Shown here: positions 41,901 through 50,616 of the stretch, piece by piece | Numbering within the stretch: position 1 is the stretch's first letter | Layout: each line of letters begins with the position of its first letter | NCBI RefSeq assembly: GCF_003668875.1 | Contig: NZ_RAWM01000043.1 | Span: forward strand, 1 to 63,475 | Reading direction: 5' to 3' | DNA from: Corallococcus interemptor | GTDB taxonomy: Bacteria; Myxococcota; Myxococcia; Myxococcales; Myxococcaceae | DNA length: 63,475 bases | Program-made: the position numbers and the translations under genes | The notes under the pieces: generated by a model | The model's input: only the letters and a program-made list of their open reading frames with translations | What the model was told of the DNA's origin: nothing | Database searches by the model: none

Positions 41901-44900
41901 CTACAGGTCACTCACGGACGTCTTCGAGGGCACCACCTTCAACACGTCCGGCGCCGTGCGGCCCCGGATGCGCGCCGAGTACATGTCCTCGATGGTCGCG
42001 GGCGGCGCCGCGAACGTGCCCGCGAACTGCGCGCGCATCACGTAGCCCACCGTGCGCGGGCTGTCGCTCCACCACGCCGGCTCCTCGAAGAAGAACGTCG
42101 CGTGGGACGGGTCCAGCTGCCGGCGCTTCAGCGCCTCCGGAGCCAGCGCCAGCGAGTGCGGCGGCCCCCGGAAGACCTTGTCCTCCTGGAGCGGGACGAA
42201 GCCCGCTGGCACCGCGTCCTCCACCACGTAGTACGCCGAGCGCGCCCGGTTCTCCCCGCGCGCGTCCAGCGTCAGCTCCACGTAGACCTCCTCGCCCTGG
42301 TTCACGGACGCGCCCGCCTCCAGCCGCACCTTCCCGCCCTCGCGCAGCACGTAGTACGCGCGCTCCACGGACATGCCGTTCACGCGCGGCTGCACGGCCT
42401 TGAGCGGCGTCGTCGCGGCGGCACGCAGCGTGGCCACGCCGTCGAAGCCGCCCACGTCCACCGTGCGAGTCCCCGCCGGCAGCGTGGCGACCAGGCCCAT
42501 GCCGCGCGGTGAGAACTTCACCGGCGCGCTGGAGCCCTTCACCTCCGGAGGCGCCATGCCCTTGAACGCCTTCGCGTCACGCTCCACCAGCCAGAGCGAG
42601 TGCAACAGCGCCGTGCTCCGGTCGAACGTGGACAGGCCCGGCTCGCTCAGCATCTCCAGGATGCGCTTGCGCGCGCGCGTGACGTCCAGCGTGCCGAACG
42701 ACGCCGCGTGCGCGGTGATGGCGGTGAGGCCCACGCGCCGCAGCGGGAAGCGGTAGAACGCCTCGGACGTCTGCGCCTCGCCCTTGAGCCCGGCGAGCTT
42801 CGCGAAGCCCTCGTTGCTCTCCTTCACCAGCCCCTGGATGCGCTCCTGGAGGCCGGGCTCCTTCATCACGCCCGCCTTCTCCGCGGCCAGCACCGCCAGC
42901 GCCAGCGGATACAACTCCCCCGGCTTCGCGGACTCCACCAGCGCGCGCACCCGCGCCGCCTGACGCGGGCCCTGAAGCCGCGCCAGCACGTAGGCGCGCG
43001 TCGCCTCGTACTCCGGCGGCAGGCCCTCCTGCGCCTCCAGCCACTTCGCGCTCTCCTGGATGCGCGCGTCGTCGCGGTCCACCAGCCCCGCCTCGGACGC
43101 GTACGCCAGACCGTCCAGCGCGATGAGCGTGAGCGGCAGGCTGGGCTCGCTGTAGCCGCCAAACCACGTGAAGCCGCCGCCCTTCACCGCGAGCCCCAGG
43201 ATGCGGGCCGTGCCCTGCACGGAGCGGCTGCGCGCCTCCGCCAGGAGCGCCTGCGAGTCCGGGTCCAGCTTGTCCAGCGCGCCCGCCTTCTGGAGCACCT
43301 GGTACACCGCCACGTTGGGCACCGTCGTGGAGACCAGCTGCTCCAGGCACCCGTACGGGTACGTGAGCAGCTCGCGCACGTTGCTCAGCGCCGCGTCCAC
43401 CGAGGACGGCTGGAGCACCAGCTCCACGCGCGTCAGCGCCGAGGACTCCGGCGCCTCCAGCGACAGCGCGCCGCCGCCCCATGCGCTCACCTGCACCGCG
43501 TCCTCCACGGCGGCGGGCGTCACGTCGAAGCGCTTCAGGTCCCGCAGCGGCTCCTTGCCGCCCACCACGTCCACCGTGAGCTGCGCCGGGCCCGTCTTCG
43601 CCGCGTGCAGCGTCACCGGCACCACCTGCTCGCCACCCTCGCCCAGCTCCACCTTGCGCTGGAGCGCGTCCGCCTGGAGCGCGCCGCCCGGCTGCAACCG
43701 CACGTCCAGCACCTGGCTGCCCTTGGACTTCGTACCCGCGGCCAGCCGCACGGACGCGAGCGCCTCGTCGCCCTCGCGCAGGAACTGCGGCAGCGCCGCG
43801 TAGACGTTCAGCCCACCGCGCGTGGCGAACTCCGCCGTGCCCTCGCCGAAGCGGCCGGACGTGTCCGCCGCCACCGCCGTCACCACCCAGAGCGTCTGGT
43901 TGGAGGGCAGCGTGAAGCGCACCGTCGCGCGCCCGTCGCGGTCCGTCACCACGGCCGGGTCCCAGTGCGCCGTGTCCTTCTCCAGGTCCTTCGCGTTGCG
44001 GCTGGGCGGCTTGATGGACGCGAACGCGTGGTCGGGCAGCCCCGCCATCTTGCGCGCCAGTTGCTCGCCGTAGCCGTAGCCCTGGAACTCCGCTGAATAG
44101 AAGCTCGTCACGTTGTCGCGCGCCGGCGGGTAGAAGAAGTCCAGCACGCCGGGGCGGAACTCGGACTGGATGGCGTAGACGGCCTTGTCCACCACGCCCA
44201 CGGACAGCTGCGCGGACACGCCGTTGCCGTCGCTGTCGGTGACGCGGACATCGATGGCCTGCTCCGTCAAAGGCAGCGCCTCCGCGCGGCGCGGCTGCAG
44301 CGACACCGTGAGCGTGCGCTCCCTGGGCACGACGCGGAACGCCACCGTGCGCTCCTCCCAGCGGCCCGTCGCCGTGGGGTACGCCACGGACGCGTACACC
44401 GCGCTGCCGAAGCGCTTCTCCACCGGGAACGCATGCACCAGCGTGCGGCCCGTGAGCTTCACCACGGAGGTGCCGTACAGGCCCGCGCCCGTCAGCGTCA
44501 CCCACACGGGGCCCGCGTCCTTGCCGCCCTGCCCCCAGCCATCCGGCATGAGCGCCACCAGCTTCGCGCTGTCCCCCGGCGCCAGCGTGCCGGACAGCGA
44601 CGCGAGCGTGAGGTTGGGCACCTGCGCCACGGGCTCGTCCGAGCCGCCGATGACGAGCAGCGACTCCTCGCCCTCCCACGTCTCGCCCTTCTTGTCCTTC
44701 ACCGTCACGCGCGCCACCACCCGGCCCACGTCGGTGGTGGGCACCTTCTGGCGGGACGTGCCGTCCTGCTGCGTGGTGAAGGTCTGCGTGCCCAGCGTCT
44801 TCTCGCTGCCGTCCGCGCGGACCAGCACGAAGTCCACGTCGCCCGTGGTGACGCCGTAGGCCTTGCCGGACAGCGTGGTGGCGCGCACGGACAACTGCGC

Positions 44901-46616
44901 CTCCGAGCCCTTCTGCACCACCGCGTCGGAGAACCGCGCCACGCCCAGCACCTCCACCTTCGACAGGAAGAAGGCGGCGGTGCCGGTGGCGAACGTCTCC
45001 TGATCATCCCGCGCGCGCACGGTGAGGCTGTAGCGGTACGGCAGCCGGTCCTCACCCGCGGCGAGCGCGGGCACGGCGACCTCCACCTCGGCCTCGCCCT
45101 CCGCGTTGAACTCACTGGCGGAAGACCACGGGTCGTCCGTGGCCTGACGCTCCGCGACGGAGGAGTACAGCCGCTCCGGCACGCTCAGCTTGCCCTCGTT
45201 GCTGGAGGCCGTGCCGTACGTCACCGCGCTGCCCTGGCCGCCGCGGCCGGAGTCGTCCACCCACGCGGGCGCGTCCAGCAGGGAGCGGTAGAGGAACACC
45301 TCGTACTTCGCGCCCTTGGGCACGCCGCCCGCGTAGCGGCGCGCGCGCACCGTCACGCTCACCGTCTGGCCGGGCACCACCGTCTCCGACTTCGGCTGCA
45401 CCTCCAGGTAGAACGTGGGCTTCACGTAGTCCTGCACGCGCGCCTCGCCCTGGTGGGGGTGCTCGTCCAGGTCCGCCTCGATGCGCAGCACGCCCGTGCC
45501 CAGGTCCTCCGGCACCTTCAGCGTGCCGTTGAACGCGCCGAACTCGTCCACCGCCGCGCGGGTGACGATTTCACGGCCCTCCTGCGACACCAGCTTCACG
45601 CGCACGTCGCGCTTCTTCGGCGTGAAGAGCCGCGCGAGGAACGTGTCCGGCTGGCGCACGAGGCCGCGGAACTTCACCTCGTTGCCCGGCTTGTAGATGG
45701 GCCGGTCGCTGTAGATGAACACGTCCGGCGCCACCGCCAGCGCGGAGTAGAAGTCCGTGTCCACGATGGCCGTGTCCTTGCCGGCCGTCACCGTCGCGAT
45801 GATGCGCGGCTCCGTCACCGCCAGCGTCACCTCGCCCTTGTCGTCCGTGGTGCCCGAGGGGCCCTTGCCCGTGGGCAGGTACACCTGCACCCGAGCCCCC
45901 GCGCGCGGCTGCTGGTCGCGCCCCGCCACGCGCACCAGCACCTGGCCATCCGTCTGCTTGAGCTGCACGGTGACGTCGCTGACGACGAGCACCACCTGCC
46001 CCTCCACCCGGCCCTGCACCAGCTGGAGCACGTAGGTGCCCGGGGGCAGCGGAGCGAGCAGCACGCGGCGCTCCTGGAAGCCGCTGCTGCTGTCGCCCGT
46101 GTCGAAGCCCGGCACGTTGAAGTCCCGGTTCGCGCCGCCCAGGTCCAGGTTGAGCCACTGGCTGCGCACCACGGAGAAGCCCGGCGGCGTGCCCACCAGC
46201 TTCTCCGGCCCTTCGGCCACCTTCGCCAGCGGCTCGCCGGACGACGACGACTGCGGCGGCTTCGGCAGGGACGTCCCCACCTCCTGGCGGAAGTCGGGCG
46301 ACAGCGCCTCCATCAGCACGAGGCCCGGCGAGCTCACCGCGTTGAGGCCCCGGCTCAGGCCGCGGCCCGGGTTGAGCAGCGTGGGCGGCGTCTCGTACGC
46401 GCGCCGCAGGTCGCCCTGCGCGCGGATGAACGCGTCCAGGTTCGCGGGCTGGAGCACGCGCAGCTCGACGGGGCCCTTGTCCTCGAAGGCGACGTCCACG
46501 GCCACCGGCTCACTGCTGCCGTAGGAGCGGGGGACGGTGATGTAGAGCGGCTTGGCCAGCGCCACGCCGGACAGCAGGAGCGCGGCCAGCGCCGCGAAAC
46601 GAACGGAGGTCTTCAT
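41901..46616 (-). CDS. Bacterial alpha-2-macroglobulin (YfaS/MagD-type) with thioester motif
   Basis: Eukaryotic alpha-2-macroglobulins trap proteases by a bait-and-thioester mechanism, and bacterial ones are thought to protect the periplasm from foreign proteases. The 1571-aa protein begins with a signal peptide (FAALAALLLSGVALA) and has no lipobox. Seen in order: repeated beta-sandwich macroglobulin domains, the MG2-type segment VFIYSDRPIYKPGNEVKFRG near residue 300, a region with VVLVRADG-like strands, the A2M segment ALPQFLREGDEALASVRL, and the thioester motif CLEQ at Cys1090 within YPYGCLEQLV. A helical thioester domain and a beta-rich C-terminus follow. The length is close to E. coli YfaS. 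It overlaps the DUF2138 gene by ATGA. Confidence 0.93.
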   Translation of the reverse strand: MKTSVRFAALAALLLSGVALAKPLYITVPRSYGSSEPVAVDVAFEDKGPVELRVLQPANLDAFIRAQGDLRRAYETPPTLLNPGRGLSRGLNAVSSPGLVLMEALSPDFRQEVGTSLPKPPQSSSSGEPLAKVAEGPEKLVGTPPGFSVVRSQWLNLDLGGANRDFNVPGFDTGDSSSGFQERRVLLAPLPPGTYVLQLVQGRVEGQVVLVVSDVTVQLKQTDGQVLVRVAGRDQQPRAGARVQVYLPTGKGPSGTTDDKGEVTLAVTEPRIIATVTAGKDTAIVDTDFYSALAVAPDVFIYSDRPIYKPGNEVKFRGLVRQPDTFLARLFTPKKRDVRVKLVSQEGREIVTRAAVDEFGAFNGTLKVPEDLGTGVLRIEADLDEHPHQGEARVQDYVKPTFYLEVQPKSETVVPGQTVSVTVRARRYAGGVPKGAKYEVFLYRSLLDAPAWVDDSGRGGQGSAVTYGTASSNEGKLSVPERLYSSVAERQATDDPWSSASEFNAEGEAEVEVAVPALAAGEDRLPYRYSLTVRARDDQETFATGTAAFFLSKVEVLGVARFSDAVVQKGSEAQLSVRATTLSGKAYGVTTGDVDFVLVRADGSEKTLGTQTFTTQQDGTSRQKVPTTDVGRVVARVTVKDKKGETWEGEESLLVIGGSDEPVAQVPNLTLASLSGTLAPGDSAKLVALMPDGWGQGGKDAGPVWVTLTGAGLYGTSVVKLTGRTLVHAFPVEKRFGSAVYASVAYPTATGRWEERTVAFRVVPRERTLTVSLQPRRAEALPLTEQAIDVRVTDSDGNGVSAQLSVGVVDKAVYAIQSEFRPGVLDFFYPPARDNVTSFYSAEFQGYGYGEQLARKMAGLPDHAFASIKPPSRNAKDLEKDTAHWDPAVVTDRDGRATVRFTLPSNQTLWVVTAVAADTSGRFGEGTAEFATRGGLNVYAALPQFLREGDEALASVRLAAGTKSKGSQVLDVRLQPGGALQADALQRKVELGEGGEQVVPVTLHAAKTGPAQLTVDVVGGKEPLRDLKRFDVTPAAVEDAVQVSAWGGGALSLEAPESSALTRVELVLQPSSVDAALSNVRELLTYPYGCLEQLVSTTVPNVAVYQVLQKAGALDKLDPDSQALLAEARSRSVQGTARILGLAVKGGGFTWFGGYSEPSLPLTLIALDGLAYASEAGLVDRDDARIQESAKWLEAQEGLPPEYEATRAYVLARLQGPRQAARVRALVESAKPGELYPLALAVLAAEKAGVMKEPGLQERIQGLVKESNEGFAKLAGLKGEAQTSEAFYRFPLRRVGLTAITAHAASFGTLDVTRARKRILEMLSEPGLSTFDRSTALLHSLWLVERDAKAFKGMAPPEVKGSSAPVKFSPRGMGLVATLPAGTRTVDVGGFDGVATLRAAATTPLKAVQPRVNGMSVERAYYVLREGGKVRLEAGASVNQGEEVYVELTLDARGENRARSAYYVVEDAVPAGFVPLQEDKVFRGPPHSLALAPEALKRRQLDPSHATFFFEEPAWWSDSPRTVGYVMRAQFAGTFAAPPATIEDMYSARIRGRTAPDVLKVVPSKTSVSDL

Positions 46617-48214
46617 GTCCCAAATCCTTCCGACGCCATGACGTAGCCCTGCGCGTTGCCACGGAAGCCCAGGTACGGCAGGGCCTCCAGGTCGCGGCGG
46701 GCCGCTTCGATTTCAGGAGGCAGCGCCTTGGGCATGGGCGACGCGCGGTCCACGCGCGCCTCGGACGTGTAGCCGTCCATGGCCAGCCCGCTGAGCAGCC
46801 GTCCCAGGTTGACGCCCAGCATCACCGTGGAGGGCGCGCGCAGCCCCGCCACCACCGGGCCCGCGGCGTTGAGCATGTTGGGCGCGCTGCCTTCGCACGC
46901 CTTCTTGAGCCGCTCGACCTCCTGCGGGCTCGTGGCCAGCACCACGTGCTTGCACAGCGTCGCGCTCACCAGCGTCCGCGCGCCGCCGGAGAACAGCGCG
47001 GACAGCCCCTCCGCGTCCTTCTCGTCGCCCCACAGCAGGGCCAGCTCCGGCGCCAGGGACGTGCTGCCGCGCGGCGTCCACGCCAGGGCCACCTGGCGCT
47101 CGCGCAGCGGGGCCCGGCTCTCGCCCTTCCAGAAGGCCTTGAGCTGCGCGGGCTCCAGCGACTCCGGCAGCATGAACCGGAACGCGAACAGCACCGGCGT
47201 GTCCTCGGGCACCAGCTTGAGCAGGTCGTCGGAGAGGGGCTTGCCGGTGGTGACGGACGTCCCGCTGACCTTCCCGGCGATGCCCTTCGCCACCAGCCGG
47301 TCGCCGTCCACGCGCAGCTGCAGCCGCGTGTCCTCGCCCAGCCCCAGCACGTGGGTGAAGAGCTGCGCCTCGCGGCCGTAGGCGTTCGCGTCGAAGCCCA
47401 CCTCCACGTCCGCGCCGTCATCCGCCTCCAGCTCCGGCAGCGGCGAGCACAGCGCCTGGAGCACCACCACCGGGTGGCGCGACAGCACCAGCCGGTCCGC
47501 CGTGCGCGCGGCCCACACCGTCTGCTCGGCGACGAGCCAGCGCGACAGCTGGAAGCCGCCGTCCGGCACCTTCTCCCCCATGCCGGAGGGGCAGCCGTCC
47601 GCGACCATCCCGCCGCGCTTCGCCACGGAGTCCAGCGCGTCCCACGCCGCCTGGGACGTCTTGTTCGCCTTGGGGACGAGGAGCGCGGGCGTGCCCACGC
47701 GCGCGTCGCCGGTGAACCACACCGTGCGGAACGGCGTGTCGAGCAGCTGCCCGACGACGACGTCCAGCACCGCGCCCTTGAAGGACGCCTTGAGGTCCGT
47801 GCCGGTGGAGCCCAGGAACGCGGCCCAGCCGCTCGCGAAGCCCTGGCCCAGCGGCTTCTCCCACTGCGACTTCAGCCACGCGTTGCGCGCCAGCGCGTCG
47901 CGCACCTTCGCGGGCGAGTGCACGTCCACCCAGACGGCGGGCAGCGCCGCGGCGCCGGGCACCTCCATCTTCGTGGGCTCGGAGGACACCTCCGGCATGC
48001 CCTCCACGGTGGCGCCCGCGGTGGGCGGGCCCTTGGGCTCACCGGAGGAGAAGGCGGGGCCGGAGCTTCCGCCGCCGCCGCTCTTGCGGCCGATGACGAA
48101 GGCCCCCACGCCCACGCCCACGACGATGGCGCCGATGAGCGCGATGCGCACGGCGGACGAGGGGCCCTTGCCTCCGCCTCCAGCGGGGGGCGGCGGGCTC
48201 ACGGGAGACGTCAT
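46613..48214 (-). CDS. DUF2138 (YfaA-like) membrane-anchored protein
   Basis: A 533-aa protein with one N-terminal membrane helix (VRIALIGAIVVGVGVGAFVI, about residues 22-42) after a Pro/Gly-rich start, so most of it is periplasmic. The large remainder has the repeated beta-alpha pattern of DUF2138, for example PAVWVDVHSPAKVRDALARN, LLDTPFRTVWFTGDARV, WLVAEQTVWAARTADRLVLS and PEDTPVLFAFRFMLPESLEP. In Escherichia coli the matching yfaA accompanies yfaS, and in Pseudomonas a comparable Mag protein is part of the inner-membrane complex with the macroglobulin. The start ATG 48214 overlaps the previous stop (ATGA) and the stop overlaps the next start (ATGA). Confidence 0.82.
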   Translation of the reverse strand: MTSPVSPPPPAGGGGKGPSSAVRIALIGAIVVGVGVGAFVIGRKSGGGGSSGPAFSSGEPKGPPTAGATVEGMPEVSSEPTKMEVPGAAALPAVWVDVHSPAKVRDALARNAWLKSQWEKPLGQGFASGWAAFLGSTGTDLKASFKGAVLDVVVGQLLDTPFRTVWFTGDARVGTPALLVPKANKTSQAAWDALDSVAKRGGMVADGCPSGMGEKVPDGGFQLSRWLVAEQTVWAARTADRLVLSRHPVVVLQALCSPLPELEADDGADVEVGFDANAYGREAQLFTHVLGLGEDTRLQLRVDGDRLVAKGIAGKVSGTSVTTGKPLSDDLLKLVPEDTPVLFAFRFMLPESLEPAQLKAFWKGESRAPLRERQVALAWTPRGSTSLAPELALLWGDEKDAEGLSALFSGGARTLVSATLCKHVVLATSPQEVERLKKACEGSAPNMLNAAGPVVAGLRAPSTVMLGVNLGRLLSGLAMDGYTSEARVDRASPMPKALPPEIEAARRDLEALPYLGFRGNAQGYVMASEGFGT

Positions 48215-48843
48215 GACATCCACTCCTTGAAGCGGAAGAAGCCGAGGAAGGCGGCGTTGGCCGGCACGGGGCGCCACTCCAGCGGCGCCTCGGTGGCGAG
48301 GGAGTCCAGGACGCCGGTGCGCACGCGCGCTCCAGCCTCACCGGGGTGGTAGACGACGCGCGCGGGGGCGTGGGCCCGGTCCTCCGGGCGCACCACGAGC
48401 ATCAGGTGGAAGACGGGGCCCGCGTCGTGCTCCTGGCGGAAGGCCACCACGTCCCCGGTGCGAAGCTGCTCGCGCGCGTCCGCGCCCCGGCCCAGGGGGG
48501 TGAAGCTGCGGCTGATCAACGTCTCCGCGTCCGCGAAGTCGGAGGGATTGCCGCGCGCGTCCCGCCACAGCGGGGAGGCGAGCCGCTCAGAGGCCACGCG
48601 CCGGTACGCCGCGCGGTACGCGTAGCGGATGAGGCCCGCGCAGTCACGCTGCGCCGGCTGCCATGCTGAATCCGGAGCCTTCACCTGCGCGAGCGCCACC
48701 TGCGCGACCTCCCGGCGCAGCAGCCGCGCGCGCGTTTCAGCGGCGACAGGCTCCGGGGCGAGGGCCGCGGCTTCGCGCGCCGGGGCCTTCCCAGACGAAG
48801 CGGGCGCGGCGTTCAGCAACAGCGTGAGCATCAGGGCGCGCAT
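48211..48843 (-). CDS. DUF1175 (YfaT-like) protein with NlpC/P60-like Cys-His pair
   Basis: A 210-aa exported protein: signal ALMLTLLLNAAPASSGKA. The motif QRDCAGLIRYAYR (Cys68) and the later GDVVAFRQEHDAG followed by FHLMLVV (His146) have the order of the catalytic Cys and His in NlpC/P60-type papain-fold peptidases or amidases. The length equals that of E. coli YfaT. It lies 12 bases after the DUF2135 gene and overlaps the DUF2138 gene by ATGA. A role as a cell-wall amidase or processing protease of the macroglobulin is possible but unproven. Confidence 0.78.
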   Translation of the reverse strand: MRALMLTLLLNAAPASSGKAPAREAAALAPEPVAAETRARLLRREVAQVALAQVKAPDSAWQPAQRDCAGLIRYAYRAAYRRVASERLASPLWRDARGNPSDFADAETLISRSFTPLGRGADAREQLRTGDVVAFRQEHDAGPVFHLMLVVRPEDRAHAPARVVYHPGEAGARVRTGVLDSLATEAPLEWRPVPANAAFLGFFRFKEWMS

Positions 48844-48855
48844 GGCTTCGGCGCT

Positions 48856-49755
48856 TCAGTAGCCCTCGTCTCCGCCGCCGTCGCCGTTCTTCTGGAGCTC
48901 CTTCACGGCCTCCTCCAGGTTCGTGGGCCAGCCCTCCCCCTTCGGCTTCGGATCCGCGGAGGGCACGTACACCTCCGCCTTCCCGTCCCCCAGGATGTTC
49001 ACCCACGCGAGCACGCGCGTCGTGCCCGGCGTCGCCAGCGGGATGCGCACGCGGCGGCGGACCTCTCCCGGCGTGCCCTCGAAGAGCGCCAGGTTGAGCG
49101 TGGCCACGGTGTGCGCCTTGTCCCCGCTGGGCCAGTAGTTCGTCGCCACCAGGTACACGCCCTGGGGCGGCGCGCGGTGGATGTAGAGGTACGGGCCGTA
49201 CGCCGGCTGGTCGAAGTCGCCGCCCTGCTCGTTGAGGAAGAACGTGCCGCCGGACGGGCTCTCCGTGTTCGCCCAGTACACGTGCGCCATGGACGTCACG
49301 TCCAGCGTGTCCCCCGCGCTGCTCGCGTCCGTGGGCTCGTAGATGTGCAGGTCCGTGTAGACGCCGTCCGTGTCGCTCGTGAGGATGGCCTTGAGCGGCA
49401 CCGGGGGCACCTGCGCGTAGCTCGTCGCCTGCGCGCGCGCCGTGCCGCCCTTGTTGGTGGCCATCACCGTCACGACGTTCTTGCCGCTGGCCGCGGGGAA
49501 CTTGCGGCTGAAGCGCCCGCCCTGCGTGCGCATCAGGTAGCGGTCGCCGTTGATGGACACCACCACCGGATCCACCGTGGCGTCGCTCACCGTGCCCTCA
49601 ATCTGGAGCATCCGGTCCACCGTCCAACCGCCGGACGGCGCGCTCAACACCACCTTGGGAACCGTGGTGCCCCGGCCAATGGGCACTCCCTGCTGGCGGG
49701 CGGAGACCTGCGGCGCCGTCTGCGTCAGCAGCCCGGCGAGAAGGACGGAGAGCAT
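48856..49755 (-). CDS. DUF2135 (YfaP-like) secreted protein
   Basis: A 299-aa exported protein: signal MLSVLLAGLLTQTAPQVSA. The middle has an Ig-like stretch WTVDRMLQIEGTVSDATVD to NVVTVMATNKGGTARAQA. The DUF2135 segment follows, with AILTSDTDGVYTDLHIYEPT, VYWANTESPSGGTFFLNE and GPYLYIHRAPPQGVYLVATN, which in related proteins forms a calcium-binding-like beta domain. It is the first gene of the five-gene macroglobulin operon, in the role of yfaP. The start codon is ATG 49755. Confidence 0.8.
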   Translation of the reverse strand: MLSVLLAGLLTQTAPQVSARQQGVPIGRGTTVPKVVLSAPSGGWTVDRMLQIEGTVSDATVDPVVVSINGDRYLMRTQGGRFSRKFPAASGKNVVTVMATNKGGTARAQATSYAQVPPVPLKAILTSDTDGVYTDLHIYEPTDASSAGDTLDVTSMAHVYWANTESPSGGTFFLNEQGGDFDQPAYGPYLYIHRAPPQGVYLVATNYWPSGDKAHTVATLNLALFEGTPGEVRRRVRIPLATPGTTRVLAWVNILGDGKAEVYVPSADPKPKGEGWPTNLEEAVKELQKNGDGGGDEGY

Positions 49756-50011
49756 TGGGGAGCCTGGGAACCTGGAAGTGGAGCGCGCGAACCAGAGTGT
49801 CCGCGATGGGACACAGCGTGCGGCAAGCCCCTACCCGTTTTCAAGCCACCCCGCCCCCCCGCCGGAGTCCCGGCCCGGGAAGCCCCCCCACCGCGACACC
49901 TGCGCGTCGCGGCCTTCACTTCCCCTCTTCGCGCGCTCCGTCCGTCCGCCTGGGAGGCCCGGACACCCACGGTCACGCGTCTGGAAGGGCCCTGCTTCCC
50001 GCACCCGCTCG

Positions 50012-50419
50012 CTACTGCGGGCGCTCCCAGCCGTGGCGAATCACGAAGTCCGACACCATGGCGGCCGTCGCGTCGCGGATCTTCTCCACGTCCGCCGCGG
50101 ACTTGCCCACCGTGTCCTCCATGGGCCAGTCCTCGCGCTTCTGGTCCGTCACCACCGGCGCGTCCGACAGACCGCCCAGCGTCACCAGGATCTGCGCGCT
50201 CTTCGCCAGCTCCGGGGTCAGCCGCTGCGGCTTCGCGTCGCCCAGATCCACGCCCATCTCCTTCATGGTGGCGAGCACCTCGGGATGCAGACGCTCGGCC
50301 GGCTGCGTGCCAGCGGAAATGGCGCGCGCCTTCGCAGGGTCCGCCAGCAGGTTGAAGAAGGCCGCCGCGATCTGCGAGCGACCCGCGTTGTGCGTACAAG
50401 CGAAGATGACCGTGTTCAT
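50012..50419 (-). CDS. Low-molecular-weight phosphotyrosine-phosphatase/ArsC-like protein
   Basis: A 135-aa protein with the P-loop FACTHNAGRSQIAA (Cys8 to Arg14, CX5R) and KREDWPMEDTVG with the general-acid Asp. The fold is that of low-molecular-weight tyrosine phosphatases and thioredoxin-coupled arsenate reductases. The two additional cysteines needed by the latter are absent: where ArsC has a segment like TMGCGDACPV this protein reads TLGGLSDAPVV. It should therefore act as a phosphatase or need an external thiol for arsenate reduction. ATG 50419 is the start; the frame extends upstream without a good N-terminus. It is divergent from terC. Confidence 0.8.
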   Translation of the reverse strand: MNTVIFACTHNAGRSQIAAAFFNLLADPAKARAISAGTQPAERLHPEVLATMKEMGVDLGDAKPQRLTPELAKSAQILVTLGGLSDAPVVTDQKREDWPMEDTVGKSAADVEKIRDATAAMVSDFVIRHGWERPQ

Positions 50420-50616
50420 CGCACCGCCTTTGGAGTGTTGAGAATCATGAGGTTCCTGGGCTTCCTGGGAAGTATCACATCCTGAGCAGGGAAGAGGACA
50501 ACGCTCACCCGGACCCCATACCTCAGGGCTCGCCTCAAGGGATGTGGGTAGGATCTGACTCCGCGTGAATACATTCCCCGCGCGCACTCCGGGGGAATGC
50601 CTACGTTGGAGGGGTC

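Noticed and set aside
44433..46646. A 737-codon plus-strand open frame
   Set aside because: Antisense to the macroglobulin gene; its composition is that of a shadow frame.
50420..50616. yybP-ykoY manganese riboswitch before terC
   Set aside because: No matching conserved sequence or stem arrangement was seen in the 197-base leader.
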